From Bacillota bacterium (GTDB lineage: Bacteria > Bacillota > Clostridia > Peptostreptococcales > Anaerovoracaceae): a stretch of 10,642 nucleotides of DNA. The stretch is from positions 1-10,642 of the forward strand of contig JAEEPD010000039.1 in assembly GCA_016284575.1 (NCBI GenBank), written 5' to 3'. The notes beneath the pieces are model-generated. The model saw only the letters and a list, made by a program, of their open reading frames with translations. It did not search any database and had not been told where the DNA came from. Every line of letters begins with the position of its first letter. Position 1 is the first letter of the stretch. Of the stretch, positions 1 through 5,832 are shown piece after piece. Both the position numbers and the translations under genes were made by a program.

Positions 1-99
1 GACCGGACCTGTTCCTAAACCTTCGCCCCTCTTACGGACGCCTTTGCCGGGCCCTGTCACGTTTTTTTCTCTTTGCCTTGGTCTGTTATCGTCAGCCAT
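1..99 (-). CDS. N-terminus of a small basic, Gly-rich hypothetical protein (partial)
   Basis: An open frame begins at ATG (complement of 97-99) and runs off the left edge after 33 codons. It is preceded at good spacing by an AGGAAGG Shine-Dalgarno (about 108-114 on this strand). The peptide begins MADDNRPRQREKN and continues with a Gly-, Lys- and Arg-rich stretch including GKGVRKRGEGLGTGPV (residues 18-33). The composition suggests a flexible, basic N-terminal tail rather than a folded enzyme. From memory, short Clostridial proteins with similar GLGTGPVG-type segments exist and some carry a C-terminal membrane segment. That part is recollection, and the rest of the gene is outside the window. 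No function can be assigned. It is divergent from the nitroreductase gene. Confidence 0.6.
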   Translation of the reverse strand, partial: MADDNRPRQREKNVTGPGKGVRKRGEGLGTGPV

Positions 100-165
100 G
101 ATCTTACCTTCCTGTAAAGCTATGTGTATGATTTTGCGGCATCAGGCAAAGCCGGTACCACAAAC

Positions 166-194
166 AGTATACTAAATAGTAACTATAATTTTAA
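166..194 (-). promoter_or_regulatory. Possible promoter for the left-edge minus-strand gene
   Basis: On the minus strand a TATACT -10 element (complement of 166-171) lies 17 nt downstream of TTAAAA (complement of 189-194). TTAAAA is a 4/6 match to TTGACA. It would give a leader of roughly 60 nt before the ATG at 99. The spacing is good but the -35 element is weak. Confidence 0.4.
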
Positions 195-253
195 CACAAT
201 AAAGAGGGGAATGCACGAAGAAGTAGAGACTCAGCAAAAACTTATTGTATTTA

Positions 254-282
254 TTGTGCTGAAGCTGAGATGATTGTATAAT
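254..282 (+). promoter_or_regulatory. Promoter of the nitroreductase gene
   Basis: TTGTGC (254-259), a 17-nt spacer and a perfect TATAAT (277-282) form a sigma-A-type promoter. The predicted transcription start near 289 leaves a leader of about 38 nt before the ATG at 327. Confidence 0.65.
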
Positions 283-326
283 AGTTATGAAAAACTTATC
301 TTTACCGAACAGAATGGAGGCTTGAA

Positions 327-854
327 ATGAACGAAAAACTGGAATTCTTAAAGAACAGGACAAGCTGCAGAAGCTATACAGCAGAGATGCCCTCAAAAGA
401 AATGCTGGAGAAGATCGCCGAAGCCGGAATCTACGCTGCAAGCGGCAGCAATAAGCAGGGCGTAAAGGTCATTTTCGTAACCAATAAGGAACTCAGAGAC
501 AAGCTGGAGGATCTGAACCGCAAAGCTGTAGGAATGCCCGAGGATGCGACTCCCTTCTACGGAGCTCCTGTGGTTGCTGTAGTCCTTGGCAATAAGGATG
601 TGGCTACCTATATTTACGATGGCAGCCTGGTGCTTGGCAACATGATGCTGGCAGCTGACGCGCTGGACCTTGGCAACTGCTGGATCCACAGAGCTAAGCA
701 GGAGTTCGAGACCGAGGAAGGTAAAGCGCTTCTCAAGCAGCTTGGCATCGAAGGCGAATGGGAAGGCATAGGCAACTTCATCGTGGGCTACAGAGCAGGC
801 GAAAAGGCTGCTCCCAAGGAAAGACTGGCAGACAGGATCTATTTCGTGGAATAA
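327..854 (+). CDS. Nitroreductase family protein, FMN-dependent
   Basis: This 175-residue protein belongs to the nitroreductase fold family, which uses FMN and NAD(P)H to reduce nitro compounds, quinones or similar acceptors in the cytoplasm. The true substrate of small members is usually unknown. The N-terminal RTSCRSYT segment (residues 11-18) matches the R-x-S-x-R-x-Y flavin-phosphate-binding signature. APVVAVVLG (about 80-88), DGSLVLGNMMLAADALDLGNCWI (about 98-120, hydrophobic dimer-core helix) and the C-terminal GYRAGEKAAPKERLADRI are typical of the family. Its length is normal for compact members. The ATG is preceded by GGAGG (316-320) at 6-nt spacing. It is a single-gene unit with its own promoter and terminator. 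Codon use (ATC preferred for Ile) resembles a highly expressed gene more than its ATA-rich neighbours. Confidence 0.9.
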   Translation: MNEKLEFLKNRTSCRSYTAEMPSKEMLEKIAEAGIYAASGSNKQGVKVIFVTNKELRDKLEDLNRKAVGMPEDATPFYGAPVVAVVLGNKDVATYIYDGSLVLGNMMLAADALDLGNCWIHRAKQEFETEEGKALLKQLGIEGEWEGIGNFIVGYRAGEKAAPKERLADRIYFVE

Positions 855-899
855 GCCGCAGGATCTGCAGAGTAAGCTGCAGCACAAGTAAGGCATTGA

Positions 900-932
900 C
901 TGCATCGGGCTTCATAGCCCGGTGCAGTTTTT
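900..932 (+). terminator. Rho-independent terminator after the nitroreductase gene
   Basis: A 12-bp stem (900-911 with 916-927, one G-U pair) closes a TCAT loop and is followed by five T residues (928-932). It lies 45 nt past the nitroreductase stop codon. Confidence 0.9.
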
Positions 933-1032
933 ATTGCAGCTGTATGCCCCGGTACGCTTCCTGATCGCGGCTGCAAAGGGGACTCCAAGGCCGGTTTCAG
1001 GCGCTCCTGCCTGCAATATTAGGGCTGATGGC

Positions 1033-1061
1033 TTGATAAAGCAGCCCGGAGGATGTATAAT
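1033..1061 (+). promoter_or_regulatory. Promoter of the rarA operon
   Basis: TTGATA (1033-1038, one mismatch to TTGACA) and a perfect TATAAT (1056-1061) are separated by exactly 17 nt. Transcription should start near 1068, about 32 nt before the rarA ATG. Confidence 0.8.
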
Positions 1062-1099
1062 AAAAAAAGAACATTTGGTCACATTTGAGAGGCTTTAAG

Positions 1100-2431
1100 A
1101 TGCAGCAGGTCAATTTTTTTGAAAACAATTTTCAGCAGCCCCTGGCGGAGAGGCTGCGGCCCCGGGATCTGGATGAATTCGTGGGCCAGCAGCACCTGAT
1201 AGGCGAGGGGAAGGTGCTGCGCCGCCTTATCGAGAACGATCAGGTGAGTTCCATGATATTCTGGGGCCCGCCGGGAGTGGGCAAGACCACTCTGGCGAGG
1301 ATAATCGCCGGGCGGACCAAGTCCAACTTCATAGATTTTTCGGCGGTGACCAGCGGCATCAAGGAGATAAGGGATGTGATGAAGCAGGCTGAGGCCAACA
1401 CCAGCTTCGGACAGAAGACCATACTCTTCGTGGATGAGATCCACCGCTTCAACAAAGCCCAGCAGGATGCCTTCCTGCCTTTTGTGGAGAAGGGGAGCAT
1501 CATACTGATAGGCGCGACCACCGAAAACCCCAGCTTCGAGATAAACAGCGCGCTTCTTTCCCGCTGCCGCGTTTTTGTGCTGCGGGCGCTGGAGCCCCAG
1601 GATCTGGTGCAGCTGATGAAGCACGCCATCTCGGACCGCAGGGGCTTCGGGCTTCAGAAGGTGGTCATATCCGACGATATCCTGGAGCGCATAGGCGTTT
1701 TCGCCAATGGAGATGCCAGAGTTGCCCTGTCCACACTGGACATGGTGGTCTTAAACGGCGATGCAGAGGACGGGGTTACTACCGTTACAGAGGAAACTCT
1801 GGAGCAGTGCATATCCAAAAAGTCCCTGCTCTACGACAAGAACGGAGAGGAACACTACAATCTGATCTCCGCGCTGCACAAATCCATGAGAAATTCGGAC
1901 CCGGATGCGGCGGTGTACTGGCTGGCCAGGATGCTGGAGGCGGGGGAGGACCCCCTCTATGTGGCCCGGCGGGTGGTGCGCTTTGCCAGCGAGGACATAG
2001 GGCTGGCGGATTCCAGGGCTCTTGAGGTAGCTGTGGCAGCTTATCAGGCATGCCATTTCATAGGCATGCCCGAGTGCAGCGTGCATCTGACCCATGCGGT
2101 CATCTATATGGCCATGTCACCCAAATCCAATGCAATGGATGTGGCCTACATGCTGGCCAAGGAGGACGCCACGGCTCAGCTGGCGGATCCCGTGCCCCTT
2201 CATATAAGGAACGCCCCCACAAGGCTCATGAAGGACCTGAACTACGGCAAAAACTACATGTATGCCCACGACTACGAGGAAAAAATGACAGGCATGCACT
2301 GCCTGCCGGAGAGCCTGCACGGAAAATCTTACTACATACCGACCGAACAGGGCAATGAGGACCGCTATAAGAAGCGGCTGGAGGAGATAAAGGCCTGGAA
2401 GGCGGCCCACGATGTGCCGCCGGAGGAGTAG
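1100..2431 (+). CDS. rarA: Replication-associated recombination protein A (RarA/MgsA), AAA+ ATPase
   Basis: The 443-residue product is a cytoplasmic AAA+ ATPase of the RarA/MgsA/WRNIP1 family, related to clamp loaders and RuvB. The family acts at stalled or broken replication forks and interacts with SSB. The sequence shows the family N-terminus PLAERLRPRDLDEFVGQ (14-30), Walker A GPPGVGKT (56-63), Walker B LFVDEIHRF (109-117), sensor 1 GATTENPSFE (138-147) and the arginine-finger region SRCR (154-157). The C-terminal part contains the lid and tetramerisation regions, including MRNSDPDAAVYWLARMLEAGEDP. Length is normal. A TTG at 1085 would extend the frame by five codons. ATG 1100 is preferred because GAGAGG (1087-1092) sits 7 nt upstream as its ribosome-binding site. 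It is first in an operon with the next gene, 43 nt downstream. Confidence 0.95.
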   Translation: MQQVNFFENNFQQPLAERLRPRDLDEFVGQQHLIGEGKVLRRLIENDQVSSMIFWGPPGVGKTTLARIIAGRTKSNFIDFSAVTSGIKEIRDVMKQAEANTSFGQKTILFVDEIHRFNKAQQDAFLPFVEKGSIILIGATTENPSFEINSALLSRCRVFVLRALEPQDLVQLMKHAISDRRGFGLQKVVISDDILERIGVFANGDARVALSTLDMVVLNGDAEDGVTTVTEETLEQCISKKSLLYDKNGEEHYNLISALHKSMRNSDPDAAVYWLARMLEAGEDPLYVARRVVRFASEDIGLADSRALEVAVAAYQACHFIGMPECSVHLTHAVIYMAMSPKSNAMDVAYMLAKEDATAQLADPVPLHIRNAPTRLMKDLNYGKNYMYAHDYEEKMTGMHCLPESLHGKSYYIPTEQGNEDRYKKRLEEIKAWKAAHDVPPEE

Positions 2432-2474
2432 ATAAAGGGCGGTGACTCCGCTAAAGCTTATATCTGGAGGAATT

Positions 2475-3437
2475 ATGACTGATTATAAACTGCTCTGCAG
2501 ACAGCTGGAGATATTCGCAGAAGAGGATCCGGGCTTTGTGCCCCTGCTTTCCAATGCCTCAGCTCTGCTTTGGGAGGCCCTGCCGGACATAAACTGGGCC
2601 GGATTTTATCTTGTGATGAAAAAGGATGTCGCAGAGGACGATGACGGCTCTGATCCGAGGCTGACGGCTGGTTCTGATCCGGCTGCATCGGATGCTTCAG
2701 CCCTGCGCCTGGTGCTTGGACCCTTTCAGGGAAAGCCTGCCTGCATACATATAGAGTACGGAAAGGGCGTCTGCGGCACCGCCTGGGCAGAGGATGCCAC
2801 CCAGCTGGTGGCCGATGTGCATCAGTTCCCGGGCCACATCGCCTGCGACAGCGCGTCGAACTCCGAGATAGTGGTGCCCATACATATTATGAGAGTGTGC
2901 ACAGCTGAAGACGCGAAAGAGGGCTCAGGCGGAGCCTGCAGCAGCGCTGAAAACGGCCTGCGGAAAACCGGACCGGTGGCGGCGGTGCTGGATATTGACA
3001 GCCCCCTCTTCGGACGCTTCACTGAGGATGATAAGGCCGGTCTGGAGGCCTTTGTACGGGTCCTGGAGGCCTCTCTGAGCCTCGAAAGTCCCGTCCTCGG
3101 GAGAAAACCCATTGAAAGCGCAGAAACAGGCGCTGAGGGGCTTTTGGGCGCAACGCCGGCTCCGGGTACACCAAGGGATCTTGGCGTCCTGCGCGTCGAG
3201 CTGGAGCAGACAGACCGGGAGCTTCTAAGGCTTTTCGAAAGGCGCATGGAGCTGAGCAGGGAGGTGGGCCTCTATAAAATGGAAAAAGGCCTCCCGGTGC
3301 TGGACAGTGCAAAGGAGGCTCAGAAGATCCGGGCTGCAAAAGACAGCCTGCCTGACGAACTGAAGGAATACGGAGCACGCTTCCAGCAGGTCCTTATGGA
3401 TCTGGGGAAGGAGCTGCAGCAGTCCCTTCGGAAATAG
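2475..3437 (+). CDS. Fusion protein: free methionine-(R)-sulfoxide reductase (GAF) plus AroQ-type chorismate mutase
   Basis: This is a 320-residue two-domain protein. Residues 1 to about 205 form a GAF domain of the fRMsr/MsrC (YebR) family, which reduces free methionine-R-sulfoxide with thioredoxin. Visible signatures are NWAGFYL (40-46), LGPFQGKPAC (81-90), GVCGTAW (98-104), HQFPGHIACDSASNSEIVVPI (116-136) and LDIDSPLFGRFTEDD. Cys90, Cys100 and Cys124 match the three active cysteines of the E. coli enzyme (84, 94, 118) with identical spacing. Residues about 236-320 align without gaps to the first two helices of E. coli chorismate mutase: Arg240, Arg257, Lys268, Asp277 and Glu281 are present, and Lys280 replaces Arg51. 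Two hydrophilic insertions (about 51-76 and 141-166) lengthen the GAF domain. ATG 2475 is chosen over an upstream in-frame GTG (2442) because GGAGG (2466-2470) precedes it. It is probably cotranscribed with rarA. Confidence 0.85.
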   Translation: MTDYKLLCRQLEIFAEEDPGFVPLLSNASALLWEALPDINWAGFYLVMKKDVAEDDDGSDPRLTAGSDPAASDASALRLVLGPFQGKPACIHIEYGKGVCGTAWAEDATQLVADVHQFPGHIACDSASNSEIVVPIHIMRVCTAEDAKEGSGGACSSAENGLRKTGPVAAVLDIDSPLFGRFTEDDKAGLEAFVRVLEASLSLESPVLGRKPIESAETGAEGLLGATPAPGTPRDLGVLRVELEQTDRELLRLFERRMELSREVGLYKMEKGLPVLDSAKEAQKIRAAKDSLPDELKEYGARFQQVLMDLGKELQQSLRK

Positions 3438-3466
3438 GGATGGGTCAACTCAATATAAAGCAATAG

Positions 3467-3492
3467 AAAAGGACGGCTCCTAGAGCCGTCCT
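3467..3492 (-). terminator. Terminator of the minD-like/ydcF-like operon, overlapping its last codons
   Basis: A perfect 10-bp stem (3470-3479 with 3483-3492) encloses a 3-nt loop at 3480-3482. That loop is exactly the UAG stop codon of the minus-strand gene. On the minus strand the stem runs into TTTTCTATT, a usable U tract. On the plus strand only GTCATTTC follows, so termination of the convergent rarA operon here would be weaker. Confidence 0.8.
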
Positions 3493-4268
3493 GTCATTTC
3501 ATAAAACTTCATCGCTATCATTCCGGCTGCTTCCCTGAGGAAGTTGTTCAGCCGTATGCCCGGAAGGGATGTCCTTGCGGGATAGGTGCCGAAATTCATC
3601 TGCAGATACTTGCGTCCCACATATCTGGCTCTGCAGAGGTGGTATTCGCTGGAGCAGATGACCAGCTTAAGCGGCCTTTCCGGGGCACCGGGCAGCGGGC
3701 TTCGGGCTTCGCTGCTCATTCTGGTTTTTGCGTTTTCGATTATCTTCTCCAGGGAGTTCCCCAGATTTTCTATGGTGCTGGTGGATGCGTCCTCGGTTAT
3801 CAGCCGATACTCCTCGATGCCTCTTGCCATAAGGACCTTTTTCATAGCCTCGGCTTCGCTCAGGTTCTCCCCCGGGCCCTGACCGCCGCTTAAGACTGCA
3901 TGACACTCCGGGTAGGCCTTAAGATACTCCGCCGCGGCATTGATACGGTCTCCGAGGGATCTGGAGGGGACGTCGCCGTGCACCGCAGCTCCGAGGACAA
4001 TTATATAGTCCGCGTTTTCGTAGTCTCTGCCTCTGCTCTCCCTGATCACGGAAGCCTCAAAGCCGCCGAAAACGCAGAGAAAGGCCAGAATGCAGGACAT
4101 GAGCACCCACTTCAGGCTTTTGGGCAGCAGCGCAACAAGCAGGATGGCAACTGCAAAGGCGCAGAAAACCAGGGCAAGAAAGCCATAGCCCCTCATGGCG
4201 AATTTCAATATGACGGCAGCTGCCAGAAGCAGCGCCGATATGATAATTGCTGCAGTATATTTTTTCAT
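3480..4268 (-). CDS. YdcF/SanA-like DUF218 membrane protein
   Basis: The 262-residue protein begins with about three hydrophobic segments (residues 5-24, 28-49 and 52-72). A DUF218 (YdcF-like) domain follows. Domain motifs are YIIVLGAAVHGDVPSRSL (88-105), VLSGGQGPGENLSEAEAM (125-142), the acidic and Ser/Thr-rich ITEDASTSTIEN (157-168) and ICSSEYHLCRARY (204-216). The family includes SanA and YdcF of enterobacteria. SanA is linked to envelope integrity and vancomycin tolerance, and YdcF binds S-adenosylmethionine, but no reaction is established for most members. The domain probably lies just after the last membrane helix. A linker near 181-200 is Pro/Ser-rich. The start at 4268 has AAGGA about 8 nt upstream. 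Only 25 nt separate it from the MinD-like gene upstream, so the two are cotranscribed. Confidence 0.85.
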   Translation of the reverse strand: MKKYTAAIIISALLLAAAVILKFAMRGYGFLALVFCAFAVAILLVALLPKSLKWVLMSCILAFLCVFGGFEASVIRESRGRDYENADYIIVLGAAVHGDVPSRSLGDRINAAAEYLKAYPECHAVLSGGQGPGENLSEAEAMKKVLMARGIEEYRLITEDASTSTIENLGNSLEKIIENAKTRMSSEARSPLPGAPERPLKLVICSSEYHLCRARYVGRKYLQMNFGTYPARTSLPGIRLNNFLREAAGMIAMKFYEMTGRL

Positions 4269-4293
4269 TCGCTTTTCCTTTGCTTTGGACCGT

Positions 4294-5013
4294 TTATTTG
4301 GTCAGTCTGTCTGCAATGTCCTCGAATGCTTTTGTTATGGTGGTCTCTCCGCTTCTTACAACGGGGATGCCCATATTGTTTCCGATGTGAATGTTGAGAT
4401 CGTAGGCAATGAGCCCTGCAAGAGGGCTGCGCATAGTCTGGGCGATGGTCTGAAGCCCGGGCAGGGCCTCGCTCTCCAACAGCTGGGGGTAGATCTTGTT
4501 TACAGCGTAGTAGCGCTCCCGGATGCCGAGAGCCTCCAGCTTCTTGTCCACTGTCTCCGCATTGCGCAGGGCTTCGTAATCCTGGGTAAGGACTATCAGA
4601 GCCATGTCCGCGCCAGCCGCGGCATTAGTCAGCTCCGCAGATATACCGGTGGGGCTGTCGATAATGATGTAATCAAAGTATTTTTTGAGATGGTCGCACA
4701 GGACCTTGATGTGGGTCTGGGTCAGGCCCTTTATCCCCCGAAGCTGGGGGGATGAGAGGATGGACAGGTTCTCCTGCTTCTCGTCCTGCACCAGGGCCTT
4801 GCTGAGTTTGCAGGTCCCGGTAAGGTAGTCGCCCAAGTCAAAAAGAACGTTGTCCTGCAGACCCATATAGATGTCCAGGTTGCGAAGACCTATGTTCAAG
4901 TCCAAAAGCAGGGTCTTAAAACCCTGCGAAGCAAGTACGTGGCCAAGATTTACGGCCATTGTGGTCTTCCCGCAGCCACCTTTTCCGGATGCGAGAAGGA
5001 TGACACTTCCCAT
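4294..5013 (-). CDS. MinD-like ParA-family ATPase without a membrane-targeting tail
   Basis: This 239-residue protein is a MinD/ParA-type deviant Walker ATPase. It has SGKGGCGKTT (9-18) with signature Lys11 and catalytic Lys16, a GLRNLDIYMG segment (42-51) as in MinD, switch II YIIIDSPTGIS (115-124), and VNKI (171-174) in the base-binding region. Position 40 is Asn in DLN, where E. coli MinD has Asp40 (equivalent to Soj Asp44). The chain stops at EDIADRLTK, so the C-terminal amphipathic helix that anchors MinD to the membrane is absent. Length is about 25-30 residues short of MinD. Neither MinC nor MinE is nearby. It belongs to a MinD/FlhG-like subfamily of uncertain role and should not be called the septum-site MinD without further proof. 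The ATG at 5013 has GAGAGG 6 nt upstream. It is first gene of the operon with the DUF218 gene. Confidence 0.85.
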   Translation of the reverse strand: MGSVILLASGKGGCGKTTMAVNLGHVLASQGFKTLLLDLNIGLRNLDIYMGLQDNVLFDLGDYLTGTCKLSKALVQDEKQENLSILSSPQLRGIKGLTQTHIKVLCDHLKKYFDYIIIDSPTGISAELTNAAAGADMALIVLTQDYEALRNAETVDKKLEALGIRERYYAVNKIYPQLLESEALPGLQTIAQTMRSPLAGLIAYDLNIHIGNNMGIPVVRSGETTITKAFEDIADRLTK

Positions 5014-5045
5014 GACGAACCTCTCAAAATGAAATACTGTCTATC

Positions 5046-5075
5046 ATTTTAACATAAAAATTATTTTCGTGTTAA
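5046..5075 (-). promoter_or_regulatory. Promoter of the minD-like/ydcF-like operon
   Basis: On the minus strand TTAACA (complement of 5070-5075), an 18-nt spacer and TAAAAT (complement of 5046-5051) form a promoter. TGT directly before the -10 element makes it an extended -10. Transcription should start near 5039, about 25 nt before the ATG. It is divergent from the maf promoter. Confidence 0.75.
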
Positions 5076-5095
5076 TAAAAATGACAAAAAGCTGC

Positions 5096-5123
5096 TTGAA
5101 AATACTGGGAAAATAAGTATAAT
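5096..5123 (+). promoter_or_regulatory. Promoter of maf, placed for a leaderless transcript
   Basis: TTGAAA (5096-5101), a 16-nt spacer and TATAAT (5118-5123) give a good promoter. The expected transcription start, about 7 nt after the -10 element, falls at 5130, which is the A of the maf ATG. Confidence 0.75.
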
Positions 5124-5129
5124 AAGGTT

Positions 5130-5765
5130 ATGGATATCAGGGATTTCAGAATAATTCTCGCCTCAGGTTCTCCGAGGCGCATAGAAATGCTCCGGGCTGA
5201 GGGACTGGAGCCTGTGATTATCAGGAGCAGCTGCAGCGAGGAGCTGCTTCTTCCCCTTGCGCCCCAGGAATACGTTATGGCTCTGGCCTTCAGAAAGGGC
5301 CAGTCGGTTTTCGAGCGCCTGAAGGAAGAGGGCTGGGGACAGGAGGTCTCAGCCCGCGCGGGCGCGGAGGAAAAGCCTCTGCTTATCATATCCGCGGATA
5401 CCATAGTTTTCAAGGACGGCCGCGTTATAGGCAAGCCGGAGGATGAGGCGGATGCCTTCAGGATACTGTCGGGGCTCCGGGACGATGTGAACAGCGTCTA
5501 TACCGGCGTATGCCTCAGGATCGTCAGCGGCGGGAAGGCTGTCACCAGGCTGTTCTATTCCCTTACCCATGTGCGTCTGGGCTGGTATTCCGACGACTAC
5601 ATCAGGGCTTACATCGCCTCCGGCGAGCCCATGGACAAGGCCGGTGCCTACGCCATACAGGGCAGCTTCGGGGAGAATGTGCTGGGGATAGAGGGCCCCA
5701 GGGATAATGTCATAGGCTTCCCCCTTCAGATGATAAAGGATGTGCTGAAGGCTATCAGCCTGTAG
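5130..5765 (+). CDS. maf: Maf-family nucleoside triphosphate pyrophosphatase (probable dTTP/UTP type)
   Basis: The 211-residue protein hydrolyses non-canonical or excess nucleoside triphosphates to monophosphates plus pyrophosphate in the cytoplasm. It has the family motif SGSPRR (12-17), SADTIV (88-93) with the active-site Asp90, GKP (101-103), SGEPMDKAGAYAIQG (164-178) and DNVIGFPL (192-199). The SPRR form of the first motif is that of the dTTP/UTP-cleaving group rather than the YceF (m7GTP) group. It is slightly long, with an additional hydrophilic stretch around 66-82. No Shine-Dalgarno is visible at a usable distance (AAGG ends 2 nt before the ATG), and the -10 element lies 6 nt upstream, so translation is probably leaderless. 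No other start codon precedes the first motif. It is followed by radC after 67 nt, an order common in Bacillota. Confidence 0.92.
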   Translation: MDIRDFRIILASGSPRRIEMLRAEGLEPVIIRSSCSEELLLPLAPQEYVMALAFRKGQSVFERLKEEGWGQEVSARAGAEEKPLLIISADTIVFKDGRVIGKPEDEADAFRILSGLRDDVNSVYTGVCLRIVSGGKAVTRLFYSLTHVRLGWYSDDYIRAYIASGEPMDKAGAYAIQGSFGENVLGIEGPRDNVIGFPLQMIKDVLKAISL

Positions 5766-5775
5766 GCGGGAACCT

Positions 5776-5794
5776 GTCCGGTCAGATGCCGGAC
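5776..5794 (+). other. Hairpin between maf and radC
   Basis: GTCCGG (5776-5781) and CCGGAC (5789-5794) form a perfect 6-bp GC-rich stem with a 7-nt loop, 10 nt after the maf stop. No T tract follows directly, so it is unlikely to be a simple terminator. It could stabilise the upstream mRNA end or weaken read-through into radC. Confidence 0.5.
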
Positions 5795-5815
5795 GCTAAA
5801 GATTTAAAAAACGAC

Positions 5816-5832
5816 GGGCTCGAAAGAAGCCC
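5816..5832 (+). promoter_or_regulatory. Hairpin abutting the radC start codon
   Basis: GGGCT (5816-5820) and AGCCC (5828-5832) form a 5-bp stem, and the loop holds the only purine-rich, SD-like bases (GAAAGA). The 3' arm ends exactly at the nucleotide before ATG 5833. Such a structure could limit ribosome access to radC. The stem is short, so function is uncertain. Confidence 0.4.

Noticed and set aside
393..905. 170-codon open frame antisense to the nitroreductase gene
   Set aside because: It begins inside the terminator hairpin of the nitroreductase gene, has no family resemblance, and overlaps a clear sense gene.
1085..1099. Upstream TTG start extending RarA by five residues
   Set aside because: The GAGAGG that would serve the ATG at 1100 overlaps this extension, and the extra residues are not typical of the family.
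2442..2474. GTG start extending the fRMsr fusion by 11 residues
   Set aside because: The frame contains the GGAGG used by ATG 2475, and the GTG itself has only a weak purine-rich region upstream.
4195..4755. 186-codon + strand frame across the MinD-like/DUF218 junction
   Set aside because: It is a shadow of two well-supported minus-strand genes, with no ribosome site or recognisable domain.
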